Shown here: piece after piece, positions 25,092-34,336 of the stretch
Numbering within the stretch: position 1 is the stretch's first letter
How the letters are laid out: the number at the start of each line of letters is the position of its first letter
Assembly (NCBI GenBank): GCA_965232595.1
Contig: OZ246983.1
Span: 868,001 to 932,000, forward strand
Direction: 5' to 3'
DNA length: 64,000 nucleotides
Source of the DNA: SZUA-309 sp965232595
GTDB taxonomy: Bacteria > Pseudomonadota > Gammaproteobacteria > Pseudomonadales > Azotimanducaceae
Program-made: the position numbers and the translations under genes
The notes under the pieces: generated by a model
What the model saw: only the letters and a program-made list of their open reading frames with translations
Databases searched by the model: none
What the model was told of the DNA's origin: nothing

Positions 25092-25125
25092 AAAAGCGCC
25101 CGCCCTCGGCACGAGGACAGGCGCT
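25092..25125 (-). terminator. Intrinsic terminator of the porin gene
   Basis: On the minus strand AGCGCCTGTCCTCG, a TGC loop and CGAGGGCGGGCGCT form a near-perfect stem followed by four T residues. It lies about 30 bp after the porin stop and insulates it from the nor operon. Confidence 0.75.
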
Positions 25126-25155
25126 CCCGGTCAGATCGGTCGTGAACGCCGATCT

Positions 25156-26382
25156 CTACAGATCGAAGTAGAGCTGCACCCAGAACTTGGTGACGTCCTC
25201 GAAGGGCGCGTCGTCGGCATCAAATACGGCCAGGAACAGGTCGCCACGGAAGCGATCCGTAAACTTGTAGCCAGCCCTGAAATCCAGCTCCGTGCCGTAC
25301 TTGTCGCTGCCGGAATCCGCCTCGAAGGTGTGGTACCTGGCATCGAAGATCATTCTGCCCGGCGTCGCCTTGAACGTGAGGTAGAAGTCCGAGAGGCCGT
25401 TAGTGGGAGTGCTCAGAAACTGATCTGCCAAGCCGTTGAACTTGTGAAGCGTTGCCAGAGGGGTCCTGAAAGCTGCGTAGCCATCATCTCCATCGTCGCC
25501 GCCGAGCAGCTCCCAGCCAAGGCCGAAGTCAAAGACACCGACCACCGCGGCGCCTGCCAGGTGGAAGTAATCAGCAGTGTAGTCGACCGGATTGTTGCCC
25601 ACGTCGCTTTGCCTGGCGTACTCCGCCTCGTAGCGGATGGACCAGTCGTCGTTGATGGCCGGCTTGCCGAACAGCCGCGCGCCGATGGTGCCGGTGGAGA
25701 AGTCCGGCGCGTCGTCATTATCGATCTGATAGTAGTATCCGCGCAGCTTGCCGATCGGTGTGGTGATGCCACCGTTGAGAAGCACGGTTCCGTCCTGCCG
25801 GTGCTTACCCGCTGACGAGTTTTCCCCGAAGATCCGCCGCACCCACTGCACGTAGGTGGCGGAGAAGTCTGCGTTGTCATTTCCCCAGGCAACCGTGCCC
25901 GCATCGAACACCTGCTCCGTCTGGCGCCAGGCAACCGAGCCGATGAAACGCTGGTTATCCAGGTTGATCCGCTGCCGGCCGACCTTGAAGCCCCAGTCTT
26001 CAATCCCGGAGTAGTTGATGTAGCCCTGATTGAGGCGCGTGCCCTTCGGGTCTGCCACCACGGGGTACTCGCCGCGATCCGGCGTGGTGCCACCCCCCGC
26101 ATTGAAGTCGTTCGACAGGTGACGAACGTCATTCACCTCGATGTTGAAATCCCAGCCGCGCCAGACGCCGCTCTGGAACCCGAGCCGGGTACGCAGCGTG
26201 TGCGCGTTGGCATCCTCGTCGAACCCGTCCTGATCCACCAGCTCGTAGCGGTAGCGGAAGTCCAGCTTGATCTCGCCTTCATCGATCAGGACGTCGAGCG
26301 AATCTCCATCTGCAGCCTGGCCCAGGCCCGCAGACATAAAAAAAGCCATCGCAAAGATGGCCTGCAGGTTCTTTCTGATCAT
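25156..26382 (-). CDS. Outer-membrane porin, alginate-export family
   Basis: 408 residues: signal peptide (cleavage near GQA-ADG), then alternating beta strands rich in aromatic residues, ending in FWVQLYFDL. FRYRYELVDQDGF, TLRTRLGFQSG, GRQRINLDNQRFIGSVAWRQTEQVFD match the alginate-export/AlgE-type 16-18 stranded porins seen often near respiratory genes. It probably lets small anions or sugars pass the outer membrane; its place beside nor and nir genes suggests, but does not prove, a role with nitrogen oxides. It is divergent from the TonB receptor across 179 bp and has its own terminator. Confidence 0.85.
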   Translation of the reverse strand: MIRKNLQAIFAMAFFMSAGLGQAADGDSLDVLIDEGEIKLDFRYRYELVDQDGFDEDANAHTLRTRLGFQSGVWRGWDFNIEVNDVRHLSNDFNAGGGTTPDRGEYPVVADPKGTRLNQGYINYSGIEDWGFKVGRQRINLDNQRFIGSVAWRQTEQVFDAGTVAWGNDNADFSATYVQWVRRIFGENSSAGKHRQDGTVLLNGGITTPIGKLRGYYYQIDNDDAPDFSTGTIGARLFGKPAINDDWSIRYEAEYARQSDVGNNPVDYTADYFHLAGAAVVGVFDFGLGWELLGGDDGDDGYAAFRTPLATLHKFNGLADQFLSTPTNGLSDFYLTFKATPGRMIFDARYHTFEADSGSDKYGTELDFRAGYKFTDRFRGDLFLAVFDADDAPFEDVTKFWVQLYFDL

Positions 26383-26561
26383 GGTCGCGCATCCCTCTGT
26401 TAACGCGTTGATAGCCTTTTAAGGCGCTTCGGAGCATAGGAGAGCCATCGCCAGCGCGGTCACCGTGAAATCCGCATACCGCCTTACGGGTATCCCCTGA
26501 GTGAGACCTGGACAGCCTTTGTTGAGACTGGTGCTCGGGTTAACAGAATAAGAAAGCCCGC

Positions 26562-28769
26562 ATGAAAACCAGCTCCCGACGCTATTCAGGCTCCTTACGC
26601 TCCGCGGCTGTCACCTCACTACTGCTGTGCGTGGCGAGCGCCGGTAGTTTGGCAGCTGAGGGGCCGGTTGCAACCCAGGTCATCGACGAGATCCTGGTGG
26701 TGGGCGCCAGGCTGCCCCGCCCCGCCGACAACGTGGTCGGCAAGGTGGACGTAATCACCCACGCTGATCTGCTCGACCAGATGGCCTCGACGCTTTCCGA
26801 TGTCACCCGCTACACGCCAGGCGTCTCCGTTGCCACCGCCGACAGCCGGTTCGGCGAAACCGAGATCACGATCCGTGGCCTCTCCGGCAATCGGGTCGCC
26901 AGCCTGATCGATGGGGTGCCCATTCCCGACCAGTTCGACGTCGGCTCCTTTGCCAACGCCGGCCAGGATTTCCTGGTCACGGACGCGGTCTCCCGAGTAG
27001 AGATCCTCCGCGGGCCAGCTTCGACGCTGTTCGGCAACGACGCGTTGGGTGGCGTGTTTGCCATCGTTACCCGGGATCCGCAGGAATTCCTGCGTGGCCG
27101 TGCCAGCCATATCGGCGGCAGCGCCGGCTACTCGGGGCGGGACGACGCCACCAGCCTGAACGGTGCCATCGCCCTGGGCGGCGGGCTCGGCGACGGCACG
27201 CTCGACGGCGTGCTGCATCTGTCCCGAAAGGACGGCCATGAGATCAACCGCTCCGCCGTGGATGAGCCGGATGCCCAGGATCGCACCCAGAAATCTCTGT
27301 TCCTGAAGACCGGATACACCCTGGCGAACGGCCATCGGATCCGCCTGGACGGGTCCGTCTTCGATGAGCAGGTGCAGACCGACATCATCAGCGTGCTGGG
27401 CCAGGGCCGGCAGTTCCGAAACACCACCGCGCTGCAGGGTGACGACGAGCGTCGGCGCTACGCGGCCACGCTCGGCTACGACTTTCAGACCGACTGGCGC
27501 TGGCTCGACGGCGGTCGGGCCAAGCTGTACTGGCAGGACGTCGCGGTGACCCAGAACACGGCGGACCTGCGCGAGCCCATCGACACCCTGAACGAGCGCC
27601 GCTTCGAGTACGACACGGAAACGTTCGGCCTCAGCCTCGATTTCGAGTCCACCTTCACGACCGCGCGCAGCGAGCACCGCCTGGCCTGGGGCGCGTCGCT
27701 CGAGCGCAGCGACATCAAGGAGCAGCGCGATGGCCGCTCGATCAACTTGAGCAGCGGCGCAACCACGAACTGGATGCTCGGCGAGGTGATGCCCGTGCGC
27801 GACTTCCCGAACTCGAAAGTGGAAGAGCTGGCGCTGTACGTGCACGACGAAATTTCCTTCGGCCGTTTCACCCTGATCCCCGGGTTGCGCTGGCAGAGCT
27901 ACGACCTCGATGCGCGCGCCGATGCCGTGTTCAGCGCCGACAACCCGCAGACCGTCGTGGTGGATGCCGAAGAGTCATCGCTGGCGCCCAAGCTCGGCGC
28001 GCTCTGGCGCTTCGGCGCCGGATCGGAAGCTTACGCCCAGTACGCGCACGGCTTCCGGGCCCCACCGTTCGAGGACCTGAACATCGGTCTCGACATTCCC
28101 CTGTTTAACATCCGCGCCATCCCCAACCCGGACCTGGTGCCGGAAACCTCGGATGGCGTTGAGCTCGGCTATCGCTACCGCGGCGAGCACATGCGCTGGT
28201 CGGTGGCGGCATTCGGCGTCGACTACGACAACCTGATCGAAACCAAGGTGAACATCGGCCCGGATCCGGATACCGGAACCCTGCTCTTTCAATCCAGAAA
28301 CATCGACGAAGCCCGGGTCTACGGCGCCGAGTTCAACTTCGGCTACGACTTCGACCGCTGGCTGAGCGGTCTGGCGCTCGACCTCTCCGGCAGCATCACT
28401 CGAGGCGATAACCGCACCGACGATCAACCGCTGAACACGGTGGATCCCGCCGAGCTGATCACCGCGCTGACCTGGACACCAAACAGCCGCTGGCGCCTCG
28501 GCATGATCCTCACCGCCGTCGCCAGCAAAGACCGGGTGGATGACAGCAGCATCGACCAGGTGACCACCGACGGCTACGCCATTCTCGATCTGACAGCCAG
28601 CTGGCAGATCAGCAACCGCATTCGGCTGGATGCGGGCCTCTTCAACGCCTTCGACAAGACTTACTGGCAATGGAGCTCGGTCCGCAACCGGACGGAAAGT
28701 GACCCCATGATCAACTACCTGTCTGCACCGGGCCGCTACGCCAGCGTGACAGCCCGCATCAACCTGTAG
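26562..28769 (+). CDS. TonB-dependent receptor, haem/haemoprotein type
   Basis: 735 residues: signal peptide, TonB box-like stretch (DEILVVGAR), plug domain (about 55-175; GVSVATADSRFGETEITIRGL, VEILRGPASTLFGNDALGG), and a 22-strand barrel ending in ASVTARINL. The barrel carries the FRAPP motif (HGFRAPPFEDL) followed by PNPDLVPETS, typical of haem and haemoglobin receptors. It would import haem or a haem protein with TonB energy. It lies directly before nirS (65 bp), an unusual neighbour that may serve haem supply. No Fur box was seen in its upstream region. Confidence 0.9.
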   Translation: MKTSSRRYSGSLRSAAVTSLLLCVASAGSLAAEGPVATQVIDEILVVGARLPRPADNVVGKVDVITHADLLDQMASTLSDVTRYTPGVSVATADSRFGETEITIRGLSGNRVASLIDGVPIPDQFDVGSFANAGQDFLVTDAVSRVEILRGPASTLFGNDALGGVFAIVTRDPQEFLRGRASHIGGSAGYSGRDDATSLNGAIALGGGLGDGTLDGVLHLSRKDGHEINRSAVDEPDAQDRTQKSLFLKTGYTLANGHRIRLDGSVFDEQVQTDIISVLGQGRQFRNTTALQGDDERRRYAATLGYDFQTDWRWLDGGRAKLYWQDVAVTQNTADLREPIDTLNERRFEYDTETFGLSLDFESTFTTARSEHRLAWGASLERSDIKEQRDGRSINLSSGATTNWMLGEVMPVRDFPNSKVEELALYVHDEISFGRFTLIPGLRWQSYDLDARADAVFSADNPQTVVVDAEESSLAPKLGALWRFGAGSEAYAQYAHGFRAPPFEDLNIGLDIPLFNIRAIPNPDLVPETSDGVELGYRYRGEHMRWSVAAFGVDYDNLIETKVNIGPDPDTGTLLFQSRNIDEARVYGAEFNFGYDFDRWLSGLALDLSGSITRGDNRTDDQPLNTVDPAELITALTWTPNSRWRLGMILTAVASKDRVDDSSIDQVTTDGYAILDLTASWQISNRIRLDAGLFNAFDKTYWQWSSVRNRTESDPMINYLSAPGRYASVTARINL

Positions 28770-28834
28770 TCAGGACTCAAGGTGACGGTCATGGAGAGTA
28801 GGAATCGGCAATCAATCGACACAGGGGAAAAGAT

Positions 28835-30979
28835 ATGAAGTTGCCAAAAGAACGGTCCGAGTACCGTCAACGCGGCGCGCCGTGGCGATTCCGGCAACGC
28901 GCCATCGCGATTCTCACAGGGGCCCTGGCCCTTCTGAGCTCGGCGAGCCTGCTCGCCGCCGCCCAGGTTCACGCGGCCGAAGTCGCTCAGGCGAACGTCG
29001 GCAAGGCGGGCTACGAGGCTTACTGCCAGTCCTGTCACCAGCCGAATGGCGAGGGTATGGCCGGCGCCTTTCCGCCGCTGGCGGGCTCCGACTACCTGCT
29101 GGACGACCCGGAGAGCGGCATCCTCGCCGTGCTCGAGGGGGTGACCGGTGAGATCGTCGTCAACGGCCAGACCTACAACTCGGTGATGCCGCATCTGGCC
29201 TACCTCTCCGACGCCGACATCGCGGCCATCGTCACCTACACGCTGACCAGCTGGGGCAACGACGGCGGCAGCGTCAGCGAGGCGGACGTGGCCAGGCTGC
29301 GTGCCGGCCTCGCCGGTGACGGCGCCGAAGGCGGCCTGCATCCCGGCACGCCGCAGGCAGAAATGGCCTATCAGGGCACCGCCTCGCCGATCGCAGATGC
29401 GGAGACCATTGCCATGGTGACCACCGAAGGTCCGGCCATGAGCCAGGAAGAGTTCGCCCACGCCACGCGGCTGTACTTCGAGCGCTGCGCGGGCTGCCAC
29501 GGGGTGCTGCGCAAGGGCGCCACCGGCTCACCGCTGACCACCGACATCACCCGGCAGAAAGGCACCGAGTACCTGCAGACGATCATCGCCTACGGCACGC
29601 CGGCCGGCATGCCGAACTGGGGCACCAGCGGCGAGATGAGCGACGCAGACATCTCCGAGCTCGCCCGTTTCCTGCAGCACCCACCACCGGAACCGCCGGA
29701 GTTCGGGCTGCCGGAAATCACCGAGACCTGGAACCTGATCATCCCGAGCGATCAGCGTCCGGATGACCCGCAGCACGACTACGACGTGGAGAACATGTTC
29801 TCCGTCACCCTGCGCGACACCGGTGAGGTGGCGATCATCGATGGTGACAGCAAGGACATCATCTCCATCATCAAAACCGGCTACGCGGTGCACATCTCGC
29901 GCCTGTCTGCTTCCGGGCGCTACGTGTACACCATCGGCCGGGACGCGAAGATCGACATGATCGACCTCTACATGGATCCGCCGCAGAAGGTGGCCGAGAT
30001 CCGGGTGGGACTGGAGGCACGCTCCGTGGAAACCTCGAAGTACAAAGGCTTCGAGGACAAGTACGCGGTCGCCGGCTCCTATTGGCCGCCGCAGTACGTG
30101 ATCATGGACGGCTACACCCTGGAGCCCATGAAGGTGGTCTCCACCCGGGGCATGACCGTGGACACCCAGGAGTACCATCCTGAGCCGCGAGTCGCCGCGA
30201 TCGTCGCCTCGCACCAGCATCCTGAGTTCATCATCAACATCAAGGAGACGGGACTCATCAAGCTGGTGAACTACGAGGACATCGACAACCTCTCCGAGAC
30301 CACGATCAACGCCGCCCGCTACCTGCACGATGGTGGCTGGGACGCCAGCAACCGCTACTTCCTGACCGCCGCCAACCAGTCTGACAAGATCGCGGTGGTG
30401 GACTCGAAGGAGCGCAAGCTCGCTGCCATGGTGGACGTGACCAAAACGCCGCACCCGGGACGCGGGGCCAACATCGACGATCCCGAGCACGGCCCGGTGT
30501 GGATCACCAGCGCCCTCGGCAACGCCAACATCACCGCCATCGGCACCGATCCGGAAGGCCATCCGGATGAGGCCTGGCAGGTCGTGCGGGTGCTGCAGGG
30601 CCAGGGCGGCGGCTCGCTGTTCGTGAAGAGCCACCCGGAGTCGGAAAACCTCTGGGTCGACTCACCGCTGAACCCCGACGCCGCCATCAGCCAGTCGATC
30701 GCCGTGTTCGACGTGAACGACCTGGATGCCGGCTACGAGGTGCTGCCGATCGCCGAGTGGGCTGATCTGGGTCCCGGGCCGAAGCGGGTCGTGCACCCGG
30801 AGTTCAACAAGCACGGAGACGAGGTCTGGATCTCGGTCTGGAGCGGTCTGGAGGAGGAGTCCGCCATCGTGGTGGTCGATGACAAGACCAGAAAGCTCAA
30901 GCACGTGATCAAGGACAAGCGTCTGATCACGCCGACCGGTAAGTTCAACGTCTACAACACGGTGACGGACACTTACTGA
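28835..30979 (+). CDS. nirS: Cytochrome cd1 nitrite reductase with extra cytochrome c domain
   Basis: 714 residues; standard NirS has about 560-600. A signal peptide (cleavage near VHA-AEV) is followed by a first cytochrome c domain (about 60-135; CQSCH, axial Met in NSVMPHL) and a second (about 205-285; CAGCH, Met in PAGMPNW). The d1 propeller then runs from about 300 to the end. It is close to Pseudomonas NirS: FSVTLRDTGEVAI, TGYAVHISR (d1 iron ligand His), ASHQHPEF and YLHDGGWD (distal histidines), TPHPGRGAN. It reduces nitrite to NO in the periplasm. AGGGGAAAAGAT precedes the ATG and a strong terminator follows. Haem d1 biosynthesis genes (nirFDLGHJEN) are not in the window. Confidence 0.95.
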   Translation: MKLPKERSEYRQRGAPWRFRQRAIAILTGALALLSSASLLAAAQVHAAEVAQANVGKAGYEAYCQSCHQPNGEGMAGAFPPLAGSDYLLDDPESGILAVLEGVTGEIVVNGQTYNSVMPHLAYLSDADIAAIVTYTLTSWGNDGGSVSEADVARLRAGLAGDGAEGGLHPGTPQAEMAYQGTASPIADAETIAMVTTEGPAMSQEEFAHATRLYFERCAGCHGVLRKGATGSPLTTDITRQKGTEYLQTIIAYGTPAGMPNWGTSGEMSDADISELARFLQHPPPEPPEFGLPEITETWNLIIPSDQRPDDPQHDYDVENMFSVTLRDTGEVAIIDGDSKDIISIIKTGYAVHISRLSASGRYVYTIGRDAKIDMIDLYMDPPQKVAEIRVGLEARSVETSKYKGFEDKYAVAGSYWPPQYVIMDGYTLEPMKVVSTRGMTVDTQEYHPEPRVAAIVASHQHPEFIINIKETGLIKLVNYEDIDNLSETTINAARYLHDGGWDASNRYFLTAANQSDKIAVVDSKERKLAAMVDVTKTPHPGRGANIDDPEHGPVWITSALGNANITAIGTDPEGHPDEAWQVVRVLQGQGGGSLFVKSHPESENLWVDSPLNPDAAISQSIAVFDVNDLDAGYEVLPIAEWADLGPGPKRVVHPEFNKHGDEVWISVWSGLEEESAIVVVDDKTRKLKHVIKDKRLITPTGKFNVYNTVTDTY

Positions 30980-31008
30980 TCGTCTGATTGCCGATCGACT
31001 GGATCGGA

Positions 31009-31040
31009 AGCGCGCCACCTCATTGGTGGCGCGCTGTTTT
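31009..31040 (+). terminator. Intrinsic terminator of nirS
   Basis: An 11-bp perfect stem (AGCGCGCCACC/GGTGGCGCGCT) with a TCATT loop is followed by G and TTTT, 29 bp after the nirS stop. It ends just before the stop of the convergent gene at 31042. Confidence 0.85.
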
Positions 31041-31041
31041 C

Positions 31042-31566
31042 CTAAGAGCCTTCGCCGGCCTTGCGCCGCGCCTTTTCCGCCTTGTAGGCGTCGATTTCAG
31101 CCTGCTTCTCGGCTTTCAGCGTTTCCTTCAGCAGCGCCACCTGCTCGGTGGTCACCTCGTAGAACCCGGGGATCGAGCACGGCGGCCCGATGCCGCCCGG
31201 GCGGAAATCATCGATTGCACGAATGCTGTCGAGCCGACAGAGCTGGCTGCCTCGGGGCTCGTAGACGATGCTGGAGCCACGCCTGAGCTGATGACAGGTG
31301 GTTTTGAACTGCACCAGGTAGCGTTTCTGACCGGAAACCCGGAACACCACGTGGCGGTCATCGAGCACCTCGCTGTCCCTGATGGATCGCGCTGAGATGC
31401 AGCGTTCGACAGCTCCGTAGTTCTCCGGATCCGAGGCTTCGTTCAGGATCGCCTCCACTTCCGGCGAAAACACCGGCCCTTCAGCTTCTTCCTGCCCTTC
31501 TTCCGCCACCGCAGGCAGCGCCAGCAGCGCGGCCAGGAGGCAGATCTTCAGGTGGTCCAGCTGCAT
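31042..31566 (-). CDS. DUF6491-like secreted protein (copy 2)
   Basis: 174 residues with a signal peptide (LLALPAVA-EEG). The core has CISARSIRDSEVLDDRHVVF, then YLVQFKTTCHQL, SQLCRLDSIRAI and GPPCSIPGFYEVTTEQVALL, a cysteine pattern shared with the next gene and with the DUF6491 family of gammaproteobacteria. A charged helical tail rich in Glu, Lys and Ala ends the protein. Function is unknown. It lies 4 bp after its paralogue at 31571 and is clearly cotranscribed. Confidence 0.75.
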   Translation of the reverse strand: MQLDHLKICLLAALLALPAVAEEGQEEAEGPVFSPEVEAILNEASDPENYGAVERCISARSIRDSEVLDDRHVVFRVSGQKRYLVQFKTTCHQLRRGSSIVYEPRGSQLCRLDSIRAIDDFRPGGIGPPCSIPGFYEVTTEQVALLKETLKAEKQAEIDAYKAEKARRKAGEGS

Positions 31567-31570
31567 GGCG

Positions 31571-32137
31571 TCAGTTCTGTTCGGTCAGCAGCGCCACCTG
31601 CTCCGGCGTCACCGATTCGAAGCTGCCGAGGAAGCAGGTGCCGTGCATGGCCACCGGCCGACCGCCGGACAGCCCATGCTGCAGGTCCATGCTGTTCGAG
31701 GGGTAGAACGGATCGTTCTGGCAGAGGCTGCTGGTGCCCCGCGCCTCGAAGACCGGCAGGTCGTTGAATTGCAGCGACGGGCAGTCGCGCTTCAGCTTGT
31801 TCAACCAGTAACGGTTACCACGGGAAAACAGCAGGTACTCCGTGTTCAGCACCGTTACCGTGCGGTAAGAGCGGGTGTTCAGACAACGCTGAGGCTCCCG
31901 GCCTTCGTAGGCGGACACTTCGGACAACAGCGCGTCGAGGCGCTCGTCCAGGGTTGGCCCTTCTGCCTTGTCGTCATCGCCGGGTTCTTTCGCGGCCAAC
32001 CCCTGCTCCGCCTCTGCTGCCTCTGCCGCCTGCTCGTCCTGCCCCAGGGACGCTGCGGGTGCCAGCAGCAATGCCAGCAGCATCGCCAGCAGCCGGGTGC
32101 TCGCCCGCAGGCGCCAGGTGGATTGGAACCAGGTCAT
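31571..32137 (-). CDS. DUF6491-like secreted protein (copy 1)
   Basis: 188 residues. The signal peptide (about 1-32, cleavage near ASLG) is followed by an acidic Ala/Glu-rich linker and a core with RCLNTRSYRTVTVLNTEYLLF, YWLNKLKRDCPSL, SSLCQNDPF and GTCFLGSFESVTPEQVALL. The four cysteines line up with those of the downstream copy, so two disulfides are likely. The pair arose by tandem duplication. Function is unknown. No metal or enzyme motif is seen. Confidence 0.75.
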   Translation of the reverse strand: MTWFQSTWRLRASTRLLAMLLALLLAPAASLGQDEQAAEAAEAEQGLAAKEPGDDDKAEGPTLDERLDALLSEVSAYEGREPQRCLNTRSYRTVTVLNTEYLLFSRGNRYWLNKLKRDCPSLQFNDLPVFEARGTSSLCQNDPFYPSNSMDLQHGLSGGRPVAMHGTCFLGSFESVTPEQVALLTEQN

Positions 32138-32225
32138 GATTGCTCCCTCCGCGAAGGAATCGTCTTCCCCACAGTCGCACAGAGGCTCCTAAAAGTCATG
32201 AAGCTGTCCAACAGCAGCCCCGACT

Positions 32226-33050
32226 TCAGGCGCACAAGGCGCCAACCAGCTCCGGCAGGGCGCTGGCGCTGTCCGCCTGCCACTTGCAGGCCAGCCAGTC
32301 ATCCGCCCGGGTCCGACCCTGGTTGATGGCCACCATGGGCAGATTCAGCGCCTTCGCCTCCTTGGCAAACCGGAAGCTCGAGTAGACCATCAGCGAGCTC
32401 CCCACCACCAGAAAACCGTCCGCCTGGGCGAGCTCCGCCCGCACCGATTCAACCCTGGCCCTGGGCACCGAGTCGCCGTAGAAAACCACGTCCGGCTTCA
32501 GGATTCCGCCGCAGTGGCAGGCGGGCTCACGAAAGCCGTCGAAGGATCGATCGTCTTCGAAGGCGGCGTCACCGTCCGGCTGGGCGCTGACCGCACCGGC
32601 GAGCCAGGCGCCGTTTTCCTGCTCGAGCCACGCCTGCAAATCGTCGCGGGCTCGTCGCGCGCCGCAGTCGAGGCAGACCACCTCGCGCAACGATCCGTGC
32701 AGCTCGATGACCCTGCTCTGCCCCGCCTGCTGATGCAGACCGTCCACGTTCTGGGTCACCACGACCTGCACCCGGTCAGCCTGGGCGAGCCTCGAAAGCG
32801 CCCGGTGGGCAGGATTCGGCTCGGCGTCGCGAAACGCCGGCCAACCGCGCATGCTGCGCGCCCAGTAGCGCCTTCGGGCTTCGGCGTGCTTGAGGAAGTC
32901 CTGGTGCTGGACGGGATCGCTGCGCTGCCAGTCCCCTTCGTGGTTCCGGTAGGTGCCGATCCCCGAGGGCGCGCTGATGCCGGCGCCTGTGAGCACAAAC
33001 AGGCGTTCAACGCCTGCCAGGTAGGCGGTCAGCCGCTGGAGATCGGGCAT
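32226..33050 (-). CDS. cobB: NAD-dependent deacetylase, sirtuin family
   Basis: 274 residues from the ATG at 33050; the long open frame upstream is only the shadow of the serine hydrolase gene. The NAD-binding motif reads VLTGAGISAPSGIGTYR. The TQNVDGLH catalytic loop with His of ELHGS, and the zinc cysteines CLDC and CHC, are present, then KPDVVFYGD and GSSLMVYS. It removes acyl groups from lysine using NAD+. The segment between the zinc pairs is long and acidic (about 55 residues). Its start shares a base with the stop of the hydrolase gene (TGATG), so the two are translated together. Confidence 0.92.
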   Translation of the reverse strand: MPDLQRLTAYLAGVERLFVLTGAGISAPSGIGTYRNHEGDWQRSDPVQHQDFLKHAEARRRYWARSMRGWPAFRDAEPNPAHRALSRLAQADRVQVVVTQNVDGLHQQAGQSRVIELHGSLREVVCLDCGARRARDDLQAWLEQENGAWLAGAVSAQPDGDAAFEDDRSFDGFREPACHCGGILKPDVVFYGDSVPRARVESVRAELAQADGFLVVGSSLMVYSSFRFAKEAKALNLPMVAINQGRTRADDWLACKWQADSASALPELVGALCA

Positions 33051-34234
33051 CAGCGCAGACGGTCTACCGAGCGAATGGCGGCCCGGGCGATCTTCGGCAT
33101 GTTGGAGTTGCCCATGGGCGTACCGGCGCCGCTGTTCAGGGTCAGCGCCACCGCCAGGTTCCGGCTCGGGTCGCAGAAGGCGCCGCTGCCGCCGTAACCG
33201 TAGTGCCCGAACGCTTCCGGCGCCCGAACGCCGACGGTGAACGCTTTGTGGTAGCCCATCCGCCAGTGCATGGGAATGAACAGCACCCGGTCCCGGGCCG
33301 TGCTCTGCACCTGGCTGAGCTCGCGCACCCGTTCTTCGGACAGCACCCGCACCCCGTCCAGCTCGCCGCCGTTGGCCAGCATGGCGTACATCCGGGCCAG
33401 AGAGCGGGCGGTGAACTGACCGTTGGCGGCGGGAATCACCGCCTGCACCACCTCCTCCGAGTTCCAGTCGAAGGTCTCGGTGAACGGGTTCAGCGCCGAG
33501 TTGAACTCCGAGAGCTCGACCCCCAGATGACCCAGCCCGCGTTCCACCCAGAGCATCACGTTTTCCTGCCACTCTTCCCGGGGCTTGGCCGGCTTGGAGA
33601 TGCCCTGAGTCAGCTCGGCCCGGCGATAGAGCTCGTTGTGCGGCATGCCGATGAACATCCCGTCGAGCTTCAGCGGATCGGTCAGCTCCTCAGCGAGCAC
33701 TGCCTGCAGCGACTTGCCCGTGATGCCCTCGATCAGGCCCCCGATCAGCCAGCCGTAGGTGAGCGCGTGGTAGCCGTGCTCATCACCCGGGTCGTGGGCC
33801 GGCTCCGCATCCGCCAGCCGGAACTTCATGTGCTCCCAGTCGAGCATCTCCTGCGGGTGGCTGATCAGCTCTGTGATCCGGTACAGCCCGGCCTGATGGG
33901 TGAGGGCCTGGCGGATGGTGATGTTCTCCTTGCCGCGGGCACCGAACTCCGGCCAGTGCCTGGCGATCGGGTCGTCATAGGCCGCCTTCCCCTGATCCAC
34001 CAGGATGTGCACGAGCGTCGACATCACCCCCTTGGTGGTGGAGAAGCTGGGTGCGGTGGTGTCCGCCTGCCAGGGATTGCCTTCGGAGTCTTTGATTCCG
34101 CCCCAGATATCGACCACGGATTTGCCGTGATGGTAGACGCAGACCGCGGACCCGGCGTGCTGGTCTTTCGGAATCTGACGGATGAGGGACGACGCCACAT
34201 CGGCGTAGTCGGGATGAATGTTGCCATCGAGCAT
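33050..34234 (-). CDS. Serine hydrolase, beta-lactamase/EstB-type esterase
   Basis: 394 residues from the ATG at 34234, with GGGAAGA upstream; an earlier in-frame start would run into the divergent ATP-grasp gene. The nucleophile motif STTKG (Ser-x-x-Lys) lies around residue 71, the YHALTYG region supplies the second motif (Tyr), and HYGYGGSGAF the third. This matches the EstB/class C group of esterases. No signal peptide is seen. It is coupled to the sirtuin gene downstream, and a deacylation theme is possible but inferred. Confidence 0.88.
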   Translation of the reverse strand: MLDGNIHPDYADVASSLIRQIPKDQHAGSAVCVYHHGKSVVDIWGGIKDSEGNPWQADTTAPSFSTTKGVMSTLVHILVDQGKAAYDDPIARHWPEFGARGKENITIRQALTHQAGLYRITELISHPQEMLDWEHMKFRLADAEPAHDPGDEHGYHALTYGWLIGGLIEGITGKSLQAVLAEELTDPLKLDGMFIGMPHNELYRRAELTQGISKPAKPREEWQENVMLWVERGLGHLGVELSEFNSALNPFTETFDWNSEEVVQAVIPAANGQFTARSLARMYAMLANGGELDGVRVLSEERVRELSQVQSTARDRVLFIPMHWRMGYHKAFTVGVRAPEAFGHYGYGGSGAFCDPSRNLAVALTLNSGAGTPMGNSNMPKIARAAIRSVDRLR

Positions 34235-34336
34235 GGCGCTATCTTCCCACAGTTTTCCCTGATGTCCTGCTCTGGAAATTTGTTGAATGATGGAACAGGA
34301 CACTAGAATGGTTTCAGGGACACGGATCAAAGACTC

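Noticed and set aside
24982..28834. Search for FNR/DNR/NsrR sites before nor, porin, receptor and nirS
   Set aside because: No TTGAT-N4-ATCAA or NsrR-like palindrome was found by eye; nothing is annotated except the 7-bp inverted repeat.
33051..33572. N-terminal extension of the sirtuin frame
   Set aside because: Overlaps the conserved serine hydrolase in another frame; the sirtuin motif starts shortly after 33050.
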